A stretch of DNA of 64,000 nt from Halorutilus salinus (GCF_026242195.1 NZ_RKLV01000003.1:1-64000); one strand, 5' to 3'. Positions 1 to 9,448 are shown, counted from the stretch's first letter. The notes: a model not told the origin generated them from the letters alone. A program made the numbers and translations.

Positions 1-147
1 TAACGCTGTGTTCGGGTGTTAATCCGGAGCCGACCCGTTATGCGAAGGTCGAGGGGAATTAAATTCGCCTGCGACGGCACGACCCGGTTTGGGACGTGCG
101 GTCAAAACGGTGAAGCCTCGGGGCTTGCCCCCGAGGTACTTCACTCG

Positions 148-972
148 TTGCTACTCGCGGGCGCACCGCTTGAGTTCATATACGCCCCCGTCTTCCCCGC
201 CGTGCTTCTCTTCTTCGCACTCTCGCTCCTAGTAACGACGATCGCGTACGCCACACGGTCGCCTTCGACCGACTCAGACGAACTCCACCACAGGCTCGTC
301 TCCGTCGTCCGTGGTCTCGAAGATATAGACGATGAGAACCGCGAGAAGCTTGGTGAGCACGTCCGTGCCGTCGCACAGGCGCTTACGGGAGTCGCGGTTC
401 CAAGCCGGGTTACGTTGGACGACGGCTCCGTCCCCGTCGTTCTGCCCGCAACCGAACCCCCTATCTACGAGTCTGACGGTGCCGACGACCTGACCGGGCG
501 TATCAGGGAGACGGGTCTAACCGGCTACGCCGTAGACGGCGGAGACGTGATGCTCGTTAAGAACGGAACGCCGACCGTCTACTACCTCGCCGAGGAGGAT
601 CGTTTCGGACACGCCGACGTACTACCCGACGGAAGGTTCGAGAACGCACGTCTGTACGCCGACGCATACGTCTTCGTCGACGCCGTTGAGTCCGTCGTCC
701 CCGAACCCGGTAGCTCGAGCTCGGTAGAAGGCGACGAATGGGCTGAGGACGCCGTCGACGCCGTTGAGGACGTACAGGACGACGTCGACGCGTTGCTCGC
801 CGTCGATGAGAAGAGGGACGAGAAGACTGTTACGTCCTCGGACGGTGCCGAGGAAGACGACGGGTCGGACGAAGAGGACGACACGGACGACCAAACCGGG
901 AGGATAGATGTCGGCGGCGACGAACTCGACCTCGACGAGATGTTCGACAAGGCGGACGAGATGTTCGATTAG
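148..972 (+). CDS. Hypothetical acidic membrane protein
   Basis: I do not recognise this protein. From the TTG at 148 the product starts with a short segment and then one membrane helix at about residues 14-31 (a Phe/Leu/Ala/Val run), followed by a soluble domain of about 160 residues and a very acidic Asp/Glu-rich tail rich in Asp-Glu pairs. The open frame extends upstream to an ATG at 40 (or a start at 16), but the residues before the helix look like read-through, not protein. An A/T-rich patch near 56-65 could be a promoter. It converges on cofD, with a 4-base overlap at the 3' ends. The acidic tail fits a cytoplasmic domain in a high-salt cytosol. The start is the weakest part of this call. 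Confidence 0.55.
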   Translation: MLLAGAPLEFIYAPVFPAVLLFFALSLLVTTIAYATRSPSTDSDELHHRLVSVVRGLEDIDDENREKLGEHVRAVAQALTGVAVPSRVTLDDGSVPVVLPATEPPIYESDGADDLTGRIRETGLTGYAVDGGDVMLVKNGTPTVYYLAEEDRFGHADVLPDGRFENARLYADAYVFVDAVESVVPEPGSSSSVEGDEWAEDAVDAVEDVQDDVDALLAVDEKRDEKTVTSSDGAEEDDGSDEEDDTDDQTGRIDVGGDELDLDEMFDKADEMFD

Positions 973-1913
973 AGACCGACGACCCTCTCTGTGAGACGCA
1001 CGGCGTCCTCACGCGTTTCGAGCGACGTATCCGTCTCCACGACGCGACAGTCGGCTTCCACCTCCTCGCCGTCGACGACGAGCACGTCGAGAAAGTCGGA
1101 GTACGCCTCGTAGACACCGCGCGACGACGGTGGGAGACCGACGGATTCCATGAGACGCGCCGCGGGACCGCTCACGACCTCGCCGCCGACGAACGGAGAG
1201 ACGGCGACGACGTGCGTCCCGCGTAAGGCTTCGCGCACACCGTCGACGCCGAGAACCGGACCGAGACTCGTGACGGGGTTCGAGGGTCCTATAACAACCT
1301 CCTCGCCGAGGGCGTCGCGTACCTCGGCGGTCGCCTCGGCGTCGTCCGTGCCGCGGAACTCGACACCGCGTGGTTCGGGTTCGCCGTCGCGCGCCACCCA
1401 CCAGACCTGAAACGCCATCTCACCCTCGTCGGTCTCGACGTAAGTCGCCACGCGGTCGTCGGTCGCGGGCAGGACGCGTTCATCTTCAGGCACGCCGAGC
1501 CTGTCGGCGACCCTTTCTGTCGCTTCGGTCAGTGTCTCACCCTCGTCGAGCGCCGACGATCGGAGTATATGCGTCGCACGGTCGCGGTCGCCTATGAGCA
1601 TGAACTCGCCGTCGCCTGAGAAGGCGCGCCCTTCGCCGAGTTCGCGCGCCGCCTCGACGCGTTCGGTACGTACGCCTTCGCCCGTAAGCGCCTCGTGTGT
1701 CGCGTACGTGTCGTCTTCGACCCCCCACCATCTGTCGCGGTCGATACGGTCGGAGAGGGTGTAGAGAACCGTATCGATGTCAGGACAGACGAGGTTACCG
1801 GCTATCTCGACATCGTCCCCCGTGTTGACGACGACGTTAAAGCCGTCGAGTACGTCGCGCGCGCCGTCGATCACCTTCGGCGTGCCTGTCCCGCCCGACA
1901 GGAATGTCGTCAT
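969..1913 (-). CDS. cofD: 2-phospho-L-lactate transferase CofD
   Basis: CofD joins the phospholactate moiety (from the activated guanylyl donor) to the deazaflavin FO and so makes F420-0, the precursor of coenzyme F420. The 314-residue product has the family's N-terminal GGTGTPK loop (residues 7-13), NTGDD (30-34), and the GPSNPVTS motif (209-216), and it has the usual length. Its ATG overlaps the TGA of polB by four bases (ATGA), so it is probably translated from the polB message. This is a fused transcription unit of unrelated functions, as is common in haloarchaea. Nothing is missing. The identification is confident from motifs and length. Confidence 0.93.
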   Translation of the reverse strand: MTTFLSGGTGTPKVIDGARDVLDGFNVVVNTGDDVEIAGNLVCPDIDTVLYTLSDRIDRDRWWGVEDDTYATHEALTGEGVRTERVEAARELGEGRAFSGDGEFMLIGDRDRATHILRSSALDEGETLTEATERVADRLGVPEDERVLPATDDRVATYVETDEGEMAFQVWWVARDGEPEPRGVEFRGTDDAEATAEVRDALGEEVVIGPSNPVTSLGPVLGVDGVREALRGTHVVAVSPFVGGEVVSGPAARLMESVGLPPSSRGVYEAYSDFLDVLVVDGEEVEADCRVVETDTSLETREDAVRLTERVVGL

Positions 1914-4900
1914 GTAAAGCTACCCAGGCCCTGCTGGCGTTGCCCGTTGACGACCTCGCTCCAAGACCACCCGAGAGCTTCGAGTATACGTTCTATGGGG
2001 TTACGTACGGTCTTTTCGAGCATCTTGTCGCGGTCGACCTCGAACTCCTCAGGAACCTGTTCGGGGTACTCGAAGCAGACGACATCCGTCGGCGGATAGT
2101 CACCCTTGACGCGTTTTATATACAGACGTTTGGGCTTGCTACCGCTCGTAAAGTTGGTGCCTAAGTTCCTGTTTGCGTACTTCGCACCCGTTACCTGCGC
2201 CGTATCAGTGTCGTACGAGTCGAGCTTCTGACCGATTCCGCCCGGTATCCCCATATCGTCGTAGCCGTAGTCGCCGTCCTTGAAACGGTCGACGACATCG
2301 CGTACGTACCTCGAAACCTCGTCGAAGCCTGCGCCGTCAAGTATCATCTCTATGACCTCCTGCTGAACCTCCTTCGTCACGGGTGCAACGTCGCTTCTCT
2401 TGTACTCGAACCCCGTGATGTCGAGGTCGGGCGTACCGAGCGCCTTACCGTCCTTCCAGACGAGCTTTCCCGCGTAACGTTTCTTCCGTCCCGCCTGAAA
2501 GAACCTCTCGTACAGCTTTTCGAACTCTATCTCCCACATATGCGTCTCCGCGTTGAAGCTTTCGAGGGCGAACGAGTCGTAGCTCTCGTTGACGACGGAT
2601 TCGAGCGCCTCGCCCCTCTCCACGAGTTCGTCAGGGCTACCGTCGCCGAGTTCAACGAGCGTAGAGTCGGTGTTGTGGAGTACGATTCCCCCGACAGCGT
2701 CTACGAAGTTCTGGTTGTCCGCAACGGATATATCGTAGACGTAGCCGTCGTGTTCGGATTCCTCAACTACGGGTGCCCGACCCTCCCGGTAGTAGTCGCA
2801 TGTGCGTACCGTGTAGCTCTCCTTCTCCTCTCTGTACTTCAGCGAGTGCTTCTTTCCGCGCTGTGTCAGGAGTACTGAGAGTCCGCCCGCGAGTTCCCTG
2901 CTCGTCGTCTCAAAGTCGAAGTTACGTTCGGCGTACCCGCTTGAATACCGTGGGAACTCGCGCGAACCGTCGCCGCGTACGAGCGCGTTGAGGAAGACGT
3001 TCTGTTCCTCCCTCGGTAGGTGGTAGACGAACCCCGGGACACGCTTCCTGTGCGACCTCTGACCTGCGAACTCGCGGAAGAAGACCGCCGAGAGTTCGTT
3101 CATCATCTGGAGCTTCTTCGTGGTGTCGTTGTAACTGACGCTTGTCTCCCCGTCCTGTGTACCGTAAGCGACGGTGCGCTCGTCGCCCGAGTCGGAAGCC
3201 GTTACACTCACAACAGCGTTCTCAAAGAGGCGGTCGTAGTCGCGCTTGAGCCTGTCGAGCTTCTCGCCGTTCCCCGACGCGATGCTCGCACCGAACTTTT
3301 CCGCCGACGTTTCCTCGGTGGAGGAACTCCCGTCGGCGACGAACCTCGCGAGTAGCCGGAGCAGTCCCCGAAACTCCTCGGAACCTACCTCGACCTTTCT
3401 CTGAACCTTGATAGTAGAGTCCCTGCCGCCGTCTCCTTCGTGACTGAACCAGACGTACTCGCCGTCCGTACGGACGCGCTTCGTCTTCTCTTTCGTCGCC
3501 CCACCGCGTCTGTCGACGTAGTCGCGCTCGTACCCGCGGAGCACCTCGTACACGTCTACCTCCTCAACGGTTTCAACCTCAGGGATCGACGGTACCCTGA
3601 GGGGTGCGTCCACATTCTCGGGCTCGCTCTCGGTGAGTTCTCCGTCCTTCTCCACAATGTACGAGTGGTCGCGTGTCGTTACCGACTCGCCGAACTTGTG
3701 CTGTAGGCGAACGACGTCCTTCTCCGTCGGGTGACGCATAACACCCTTGACACTTTTCCACTCGGCTTCCGCCTCATCGTTCACCGAGAGCGCCTCCCAG
3801 CCTTCGAGTGCGCGGTACTCCTTGCCCCCGTCTGCCGTGACTCTCCGTTTCGCAGTCTTCGCCTTCTCGAAAGCCTCCCGAATCGGGAGTACGCGTACGC
3901 GACCGTCCGAGTCGCGTAAGACCACAGGACGCTCTCCCGTCACGCTGTCACCGTACACCACCTCGTACCCCTCGTCCTCTACCATGTCGCGCGTATGCTC
4001 GATGACGGCGCGTCCTGTCGCGGTGACGGCGCTACCCATCTCGCGGTCGTACAGACGGAAACGCGGATACCCCGCTACGCCGTAGTACGACTGACCTACC
4101 CACTGGAAACTGCCGTTGCGCCCCGCGAGAACCGTATGGTTGTCCTCGACTGTGACGCAGTAGACGCGCCCGTCGTTCTCGCTCATCCCGCCGTTGCGGT
4201 GCATACGGAACGCGCCCTCGTTGTCGCTGAAACGTACACGCCAGACGCCTGAGTCACGGTTCACGAGCGGCTTGTAGCCGAGATGGACGGCGAGACGTAC
4301 GACACCGTCCTTGAGGTCGTCGCTCTTAGTGGAGTAACGTATACCTGAATACGTATCACCGTCGCCGCGTATGAGCGCGTCGAAGAGATGCTCGAGCAAC
4401 GATGCGTCGAGTTCAAAGACGAACCCCGGCAGACGTTTCTCCTCGCTCCCCGCGCCGCAGTTCTCGACGAGCCAGTCGGCGATTACGGCGTTACAGAAGC
4501 TTATCTGCCGCGCCTCCTCCAACGGGTTCAGACCCATACGCTCCAGAAGAGAGACGATGCGTTCACGTCCTTCTTCGTCCAACTGACCCAACTGTACCTT
4601 CTTCGACCGTCCGCGTTTCGTGTCCTCGTACCCCTTCGGCTCTATCTCGTAGACGCTCCCTTCGGCGACGTACCATCCGACGAGACGGAGCCAGTCACGG
4701 ATGTCGTACTCCGCGGGGACGGACGAATGTTTCGCACCACGTTGGACGAGTACCTCGTCAGCCTCGTCCGCGACGACCGGGTTTTCGGAGACGTAACCCG
4801 GCGAGCATCTGTACGCCTTCCTGTTTGAGTCGTATTCGAGCGCTTCGCCCGCATCACCGACGGCTTTCTTGTAGCCCGCACCGCCCCCGTCGGTGTACAG

Positions 4901-7900
4901 GTACGCTGTTTCGGCGTCCCCTTCCTCGAGCAGACTGAACGTCTCAGGTTTACGCCCTTCGATAGCTTCGCCGTCGGGTATCTGATAGCCGGTGTAGTCG
5001 TTGAGTTTGCCCGCCTCCACGAAACGCGTCTCGCCGTCCGTCTCAACCAACATACGGTGGTTCGGGGTCACGGAGAAGTCGACGTACCGTGTCTCTATGT
5101 CGACCATCTCACCGTCGTACGCGTACTCCTGTGTTTCGACCACGCGTTTCGTCTCCACCTCCTGAGTGTCGGGGTCGATGGTGTACAGCGACTCGCCAAC
5201 CTCCACCTCGTCGATGTCTTTGACGCCGTCCTCGCCAACTACCTCCGTCTCACCGTCGAAGCAGTTCATGACGACCTTTATTGCGTTTTGCTGGTCGTCG
5301 TACTTTTCGTACTTCTCGCTCCCCATATCGTGCTCGTCGCGCGCCGCCTTCTTCTTGTCGCGCTCCTCCAACAGCTCGGTCACGATGCTCTTCGTCAGAC
5401 CCTCAGGCTCCTTACGGAAACGTACCTCGTCGCCGTCCGGCATATCTACCTCGTACGTCTCGCCGTCGTAGTCCTCACCGACCTTTGTTTCGGGACTTGC
5501 GTTTACCGAAATCATTGACATCGGGTAGAGCGACTGACCTACCCACTGGAACTTGCCACCCCGTCCCGCGAGAACGACGTGGTTGTCCTCCGCCGTCAGA
5601 CAGTAGACGCTCCCTTCGTGATCCTCAACCGACGCGTTCACGCTCTTGTTGAACGAACCCCTCTTACCGAACGACACATACCATGTACCGTCGTCCTGTT
5701 TCTTCACTGTGGGCTTCTCGCCGCACCGTACCCCCAAGCGGATGATACCGTCCTTGAGAGCGTCGCTCTTTGTCCAGAACTTGTCGACCTTACCTGTGCG
5801 TTCTGAAGGTGTACCGTCGCCAGAAGCGGTGCTTCTGGCTGGCTCGTCAGACTTGGTCTGACGAACGTCGCCTTTGACCAGCGTCTCCAGAAGTACCTTC
5901 AGATGGCTCGCGTCGAGTCTGAAGACGAACTCAGGCAGACGTTTCTCTCCGCTCCCCGCGCCGCAGTTCTCGACCAACCAGTTGAGGAGGAGACGGTTCG
6001 AGAGGTTGATTCCGCGCGCGTCCGTCGAATAGTTAAGATCCATACGTTCCAGAAGGTCACGTATCTCGTCGCGTTCGTCGCCCTGCTGGTGTATGGTGAT
6101 TTTATGATCGCCCGTCCCACCGTCGTATACGCTACCTTCCGTGACGTACCACCCGACGAGACGGAGCCAGTCGTCCATCCCAAAGCTCGTCGGCGTCGCA
6201 CGGTGCTGTCTACCGGATTTTAGTACCACGTCGTCCGCCACGTCCTCGACAGCCTCGTGGTGCCGCCTGTACGCCTCGATCGGAACGAGGTACTTGCCCG
6301 TCTTCTCCAGCTTCAACGAACCCGACAAGCCGTGTGCTAACTCCATCTCGTCACATACGGCGTCGGGTAGGTCGTGCCTGACAGAACGTAGGTCACGGTC
6401 GGCGTAGACGACGGCGTAACCTTGATCTACCTCGCGCCAGAACTCGAACGTTCCTTGACCCTCACCGTCCATCGGTTCGTGGTTGGGAAAAGCGAAACGA
6501 TCCGTGCCCGGTACGTCACGGTACTCGATAAACTCGAAGTCGTCCGGCGTCTGGCTGTCCCAACGACGTTTGTTCGAGACCAGAAAACGGTGGTTCTCGG
6601 TAACCTTGAGATCGTGCGTGTTGCCGCTGACGTGGTGTAGCTCGCCGTACTCGTTTCCGTACTCGTGCGTTTCAGCGACCTCGTCCACCTCAACCTCAAA
6701 CGTGTCGGGGTTAAGAGTGTATACTTTGTCACCTACCGAAACCGTCTTGATGTTCGTCACACCGTCGGGGGTTACGACCTCCGTGTCGCCGCTGAAACAC
6801 GCAAGGTCTAGAACCGCGACGTTCTCACGTATACCGGTTATAGGCTCGAAGACCTCGCCGCCCTCGTACTCCTCGCCACCGCCGCCTCCGCGTTTCGACG
6901 GAAGCACGAACTTACCGTGCGCCTTACGCAGTACGTAGATATCGACCACGTCGCTCGGCGTCGTCGCGTCTTCGAGCGAGCAACCGACGAAACGCGCGAG
7001 TTCGCGGAAGAAGTCTATGACACCGACCTTGTCGTCTATACGGACGCATAGCTCCACATCCATCTTGTTGTATTCGAGGAGGCGGTCGGGGTCTTCCTCC
7101 CACAGGTCGCCTATCTTTCCCGTGTAAGTCACCTTCGACTCGCCGAGTTCCTCCTCTGCGATCGCGTCGAGCCTGTACGATTCGAGTTCGGTGAAGTTCA
7201 TACGCTGGTAGGCGTACAGGAGGTCGAACGTCGCGCGTCCCTTTACGGTCGGTCCGCCCCAGTCGTCGTGCCAGACGTTACCGACACGTGCGAGACGGTC
7301 GGCGTCCATACCGAGTTCGTCAAGCCGGTCTATTATGTACGGGAAGTCGAAGTCGTTACAGTTGTGAACCAGACAGTCCTCCGCGAAGAAGTTGCTCGTC
7401 GTCGTCTCTATGTCGTACGTCGCCTCCACCCCGGCTTCGTTCACCTCCTCCACCTCCACGAACACGAACCCCTCCCAGCCGTCCGCGGACGTGTCGTGCC
7501 GTTTGAGCGATACACCGCGCCTGTGTCTGTCCCGCCCGACGCGTCTCTCGTAACTACCTGTCTCGGCTTCGAAGAGGGCAGACGGCACGTCCTCGGTTCT
7601 ACCGCTCTTACCGCCTTCAACCCCTTCCAGACGCTCCTTCTTCTCCGTGTGACGCATGTGGGGCAGAACCTTCTCCTTGAGGACATCCAACTCACGCTCC
7701 GAGTCGGGGATACGAACCACATCGCCACACTCCTCGGCGTAGACGCCGACGCGCCGGAAGAGACGCGCGTACCAGTCACGCGCCGACTGATTAGCCGCCG
7801 AGACTGTTACGTCCGACGTTACACAGCCGTCGCCGTCTATCACCCCGGCGAGGAAGCGCGCAACGTATTCTTCGGGCATCTGAAACACGGCGGAAAGGTC

Positions 7901-9448
7901 GACATCGGCTTCGTTCTTGTCGCCGAAAGGAACACCAAGTCCGCCGAACGCACGCATCCTCGCGTAGTCAAGCACGCTCTGGGCGTAGCACCCTTTCCCA
8001 TCGGGACGGAGGCTGTTATCGCCCGGGAACGCGTCGTGTAGCTCCTTCCGTGTGTTGTAGAACCTCACACCGTCTTCCTCCGACATCGTGCCGTCGGTCA
8101 TCACGAGTCCCGCGAGGTATACCTCGTCCTCGGTGAGTTCCCTGTCGAGTTCTCTGTCGGTTCCCTTGTATCTCCACCCTCCGTCGGGAACCGCTACCCC
8201 GTACCGACGTTTTGCCTTTCTCATACGCTCCTTGTCCCATACCGTCGGACACGGATGGTAGAGCGTCTCCTTCGAAACACCGAACTCCCCGGCGAGTTCC
8301 GAGACGCCGCCCCGTGGAAGACCTTTCTTAAACGACCTGACGCCGTCCGGCTTCGCCTGCTTCTGCCTGTGGTCGGGGACGAGTTCGGACAGCGTCGGAA
8401 CGTGGGTCTCTTCAACGTTGAGGCTCCTCGGTTTCAGCACGTAGTCCCCTTCCTCTATCTCCTCGCCTTTCTTCCAGCTGACGCTGTCCTCGTCGCCTAC
8501 CATGACACGGTGTTCTCCTGAGGCACGTAACGTACCGCTGTCTGCGAGTTCGAACTCGTACACACGTCTCTCGCTTACCCATCTGTTACTGACTTCCGCG
8601 ACGGTCGTCTCGCCGTCCTCCTCGCCGAACACCGTATCGCCTTCCTCCACGTCGCGTATCTGCTTACGGCTACCGTCCGCCATGCTCACCTCCGTGTCCC
8701 CCGGAAGGCAGTTCCAGCCCGTCATAACGTCAGGGTCACGGTCGTTCAGGTAGCCCAGGAAGCCGTCGAGCATGACCTCCTCTTCCTCGTACGCGTGCAG
8801 AACGTAGCCGTCGGCGTCCACGTCGTCCTCGTCTACGTTCCAGACGAAGACATGGTACTCGTCGTCGAACGAGTCCCATGCTGTCAGACAGATAACCGGC
8901 TCCTCGCCGTCCTCAGGGAAGCCGTTTCTGTCGTCGACCTCTATGTCGATCACACAGGTACGTGCGGGCGTGTCTGCGTCACACGGTACGACGTCGTCCG
9001 CGTCTATCTCGACGGTTTCACCGTCCTCATCTAGACGCATACCCGACTTTACGTCCTTGTCGATACGGAACCTGTCGGGGAACAGTATGTCCGCCTCGTA
9101 GTCCGTGTACGGTTCGCGTACCTCGCCCACGTCCGGCGGTATACGTGCGTACAGACGCGTCAGATCGTCGCCCTCTATCGACTCGTACCCCGTCTCCGTA
9201 CCCGTGATACGTTCGTCTTCCTCGTCGTCGACCTCGTCGGTCGGTGCGTAGAAGTAAGGACGGAACCCCGTCACGCGGACGTGCCGCGGTTCGCCTTCGC
9301 GCGTCCGTCCGAATACGTGTACGACGGGGTACGGTCCATCGTCGCCGGTTTCGACCGTGTAGTTGACCTTGAGGACGCCTACCTCCTCACCCTCTGCGTC
9401 CCCTTCGTCGCCCCCGCCGTCGAACGTCCCAAGATTCGACTGTTCCAT
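1910..9448 (-). CDS. polB: Family B DNA polymerase with four inteins
   Basis: This is the replicative/repair family B polymerase (PolB1 type). The 2512-residue precursor contains 1688 residues of intein, leaving an 824-residue polymerase, normal for haloarchaea. Exo I is DIE at 168-170. The four inteins split Exo II (GWN|CNDFD, residue 246/697), motif A (DLA|SLYP, 883/1306), motif B (KVVMN|SYYG, 1395/1787) and motif C (YGD|TDS, 1834/2260). The KKRYAGK motif at 2322-2328 and the thumb follow. No active polymerase can form without all four splicing events. The start is the ATG at 9448; the next upstream sequence is a long G-rich leader. The gene overlaps cofD by ATGA. Each intein junction keeps perfect reading frame. 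Confidence 0.96.
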   Translation of the reverse strand: MEQSNLGTFDGGGDEGDAEGEEVGVLKVNYTVETGDDGPYPVVHVFGRTREGEPRHVRVTGFRPYFYAPTDEVDDEEDERITGTETGYESIEGDDLTRLYARIPPDVGEVREPYTDYEADILFPDRFRIDKDVKSGMRLDEDGETVEIDADDVVPCDADTPARTCVIDIEVDDRNGFPEDGEEPVICLTAWDSFDDEYHVFVWNVDEDDVDADGYVLHAYEEEEVMLDGFLGYLNDRDPDVMTGWNCLPGDTEVSMADGSRKQIRDVEEGDTVFGEEDGETTVAEVSNRWVSERRVYEFELADSGTLRASGEHRVMVGDEDSVSWKKGEEIEEGDYVLKPRSLNVEETHVPTLSELVPDHRQKQAKPDGVRSFKKGLPRGGVSELAGEFGVSKETLYHPCPTVWDKERMRKAKRRYGVAVPDGGWRYKGTDRELDRELTEDEVYLAGLVMTDGTMSEEDGVRFYNTRKELHDAFPGDNSLRPDGKGCYAQSVLDYARMRAFGGLGVPFGDKNEADVDLSAVFQMPEEYVARFLAGVIDGDGCVTSDVTVSAANQSARDWYARLFRRVGVYAEECGDVVRIPDSERELDVLKEKVLPHMRHTEKKERLEGVEGGKSGRTEDVPSALFEAETGSYERRVGRDRHRRGVSLKRHDTSADGWEGFVFVEVEEVNEAGVEATYDIETTTSNFFAEDCLVHNCNDFDFPYIIDRLDELGMDADRLARVGNVWHDDWGGPTVKGRATFDLLYAYQRMNFTELESYRLDAIAEEELGESKVTYTGKIGDLWEEDPDRLLEYNKMDVELCVRIDDKVGVIDFFRELARFVGCSLEDATTPSDVVDIYVLRKAHGKFVLPSKRGGGGGEEYEGGEVFEPITGIRENVAVLDLACFSGDTEVVTPDGVTNIKTVSVGDKVYTLNPDTFEVEVDEVAETHEYGNEYGELHHVSGNTHDLKVTENHRFLVSNKRRWDSQTPDDFEFIEYRDVPGTDRFAFPNHEPMDGEGQGTFEFWREVDQGYAVVYADRDLRSVRHDLPDAVCDEMELAHGLSGSLKLEKTGKYLVPIEAYRRHHEAVEDVADDVVLKSGRQHRATPTSFGMDDWLRLVGWYVTEGSVYDGGTGDHKITIHQQGDERDEIRDLLERMDLNYSTDARGINLSNRLLLNWLVENCGAGSGEKRLPEFVFRLDASHLKVLLETLVKGDVRQTKSDEPARSTASGDGTPSERTGKVDKFWTKSDALKDGIIRLGVRCGEKPTVKKQDDGTWYVSFGKRGSFNKSVNASVEDHEGSVYCLTAEDNHVVLAGRGGKFQWVGQSLYPMSMISVNASPETKVGEDYDGETYEVDMPDGDEVRFRKEPEGLTKSIVTELLEERDKKKAARDEHDMGSEKYEKYDDQQNAIKVVMNCFDGETEVVGEDGVKDIDEVEVGESLYTIDPDTQEVETKRVVETQEYAYDGEMVDIETRYVDFSVTPNHRMLVETDGETRFVEAGKLNDYTGYQIPDGEAIEGRKPETFSLLEEGDAETAYLYTDGGGAGYKKAVGDAGEALEYDSNRKAYRCSPGYVSENPVVADEADEVLVQRGAKHSSVPAEYDIRDWLRLVGWYVAEGSVYEIEPKGYEDTKRGRSKKVQLGQLDEEGRERIVSLLERMGLNPLEEARQISFCNAVIADWLVENCGAGSEEKRLPGFVFELDASLLEHLFDALIRGDGDTYSGIRYSTKSDDLKDGVVRLAVHLGYKPLVNRDSGVWRVRFSDNEGAFRMHRNGGMSENDGRVYCVTVEDNHTVLAGRNGSFQWVGQSYYGVAGYPRFRLYDREMGSAVTATGRAVIEHTRDMVEDEGYEVVYGDSVTGERPVVLRDSDGRVRVLPIREAFEKAKTAKRRVTADGGKEYRALEGWEALSVNDEAEAEWKSVKGVMRHPTEKDVVRLQHKFGESVTTRDHSYIVEKDGELTESEPENVDAPLRVPSIPEVETVEEVDVYEVLRGYERDYVDRRGGATKEKTKRVRTDGEYVWFSHEGDGGRDSTIKVQRKVEVGSEEFRGLLRLLARFVADGSSSTEETSAEKFGASIASGNGEKLDRLKRDYDRLFENAVVSVTASDSGDERTVAYGTQDGETSVSYNDTTKKLQMMNELSAVFFREFAGQRSHRKRVPGFVYHLPREEQNVFLNALVRGDGSREFPRYSSGYAERNFDFETTSRELAGGLSVLLTQRGKKHSLKYREEKESYTVRTCDYYREGRAPVVEESEHDGYVYDISVADNQNFVDAVGGIVLHNTDSTLVELGDGSPDELVERGEALESVVNESYDSFALESFNAETHMWEIEFEKLYERFFQAGRKKRYAGKLVWKDGKALGTPDLDITGFEYKRSDVAPVTKEVQQEVIEMILDGAGFDEVSRYVRDVVDRFKDGDYGYDDMGIPGGIGQKLDSYDTDTAQVTGAKYANRNLGTNFTSGSKPKRLYIKRVKGDYPPTDVVCFEYPEQVPEEFEVDRDKMLEKTVRNPIERILEALGWSWSEVVNGQRQQGLGSFT
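2672..3946 (-). mobile_element. PolB intein 4 (motif C site)
   Basis: Residues 1835-2259, 425 residues, splitting YGD|TDS, the catalytic Asp pair of the palm. Its first residue is Ser, block B is TTRDHSYIV, and it ends VLHN before Thr+1, which suits the motif C site. LAGLIDADG-like helices are LLARFVADG (2032-2040) and NALVRGDG (2154-2161), both with Asp, so the nuclease may be functional. It is not closely similar to inteins 2 and 3. Confidence 0.92.
4091..5263 (-). mobile_element. PolB intein 3 (motif B site)
   Basis: Residues 1396-1786, 391 residues, splitting KVVMN|SYYG. It starts Cys (CFDGETEV), has block B TPNHRMLV, and ends WVGQ before Ser+1, the same Gly-Gln end as intein 2. LAGLIDADG-like helices are LVGWYVAEG (1589-1597) and DALIRGDGD (1690-1698). 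It shares with intein 2 the blocks DWLRLVGWYV, LVENCGAGS and TKSD-LKDG and the whole C-terminal splicing block; the last 21 bases before and across the splice point are identical in the two. It is therefore a sister of intein 2 at a different site of the same gene. Confidence 0.92.
5534..6799 (-). mobile_element. PolB intein 2 (motif A site)
   Basis: Residues 884-1305, 422 residues, splitting the motif A sequence DLA|SLYPM. It begins Cys (CFSGDTEV), has block B ENHRFLV, and ends WVGQ before Ser+1: the C-terminal Asn is replaced by Gln and the penultimate His by Gly. The endonuclease has one clear LAGLIDADG-like helix (LVGWYVTEG, 1097-1105); the second (LVKGD, 1190-1194) is interrupted directly after its Asp by a 17-residue in-frame insertion built of two hairpins. 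It is closely related to intein 3 along its length. Confidence 0.92.
5819..5864. repeat. Paired perfect hairpins inserted in intein 2
   Basis: Two adjacent perfect inverted repeats lie inside the intein 2 coding region: a 9-bp stem with loop GGT (5819-5827 with 5831-5839) and a 9-bp stem with loop TTG (5844-5852 with 5856-5864). Compared with sister intein 3, they make up a 51-base in-frame insertion after the Asp of the second LAGLIDADG helix. On the coding strand it is flanked by a 7-base direct repeat, GGCGACG, as if made by target duplication. It encodes Ser/Thr/Asp-rich residues. It looks like a miniature palindromic element that is tolerated as protein. Confidence 0.75.
7361..8710 (-). 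mobile_element. PolB intein 1 (Exo II site)
   Basis: Residues 247-696 of the PolB precursor, 450 residues. It begins with Cys (CLPGDTEV) and ends VHN before Cys+1, the standard class 1 splice residues; block B is GEHRVMV. Two LAGLIDADG-type helices are visible, YLAGLVMTDG (444-453) and FLAGVIDGDG (532-541), each with its acidic catalytic residue, so the homing endonuclease may still be active. A helix-turn-helix-like stretch lies near 382-400 (SELAGEFGVSKETLY). It sits inside the exonuclease motif II, a less usual insertion point than the three polymerase-motif sites. Confidence 0.92.
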
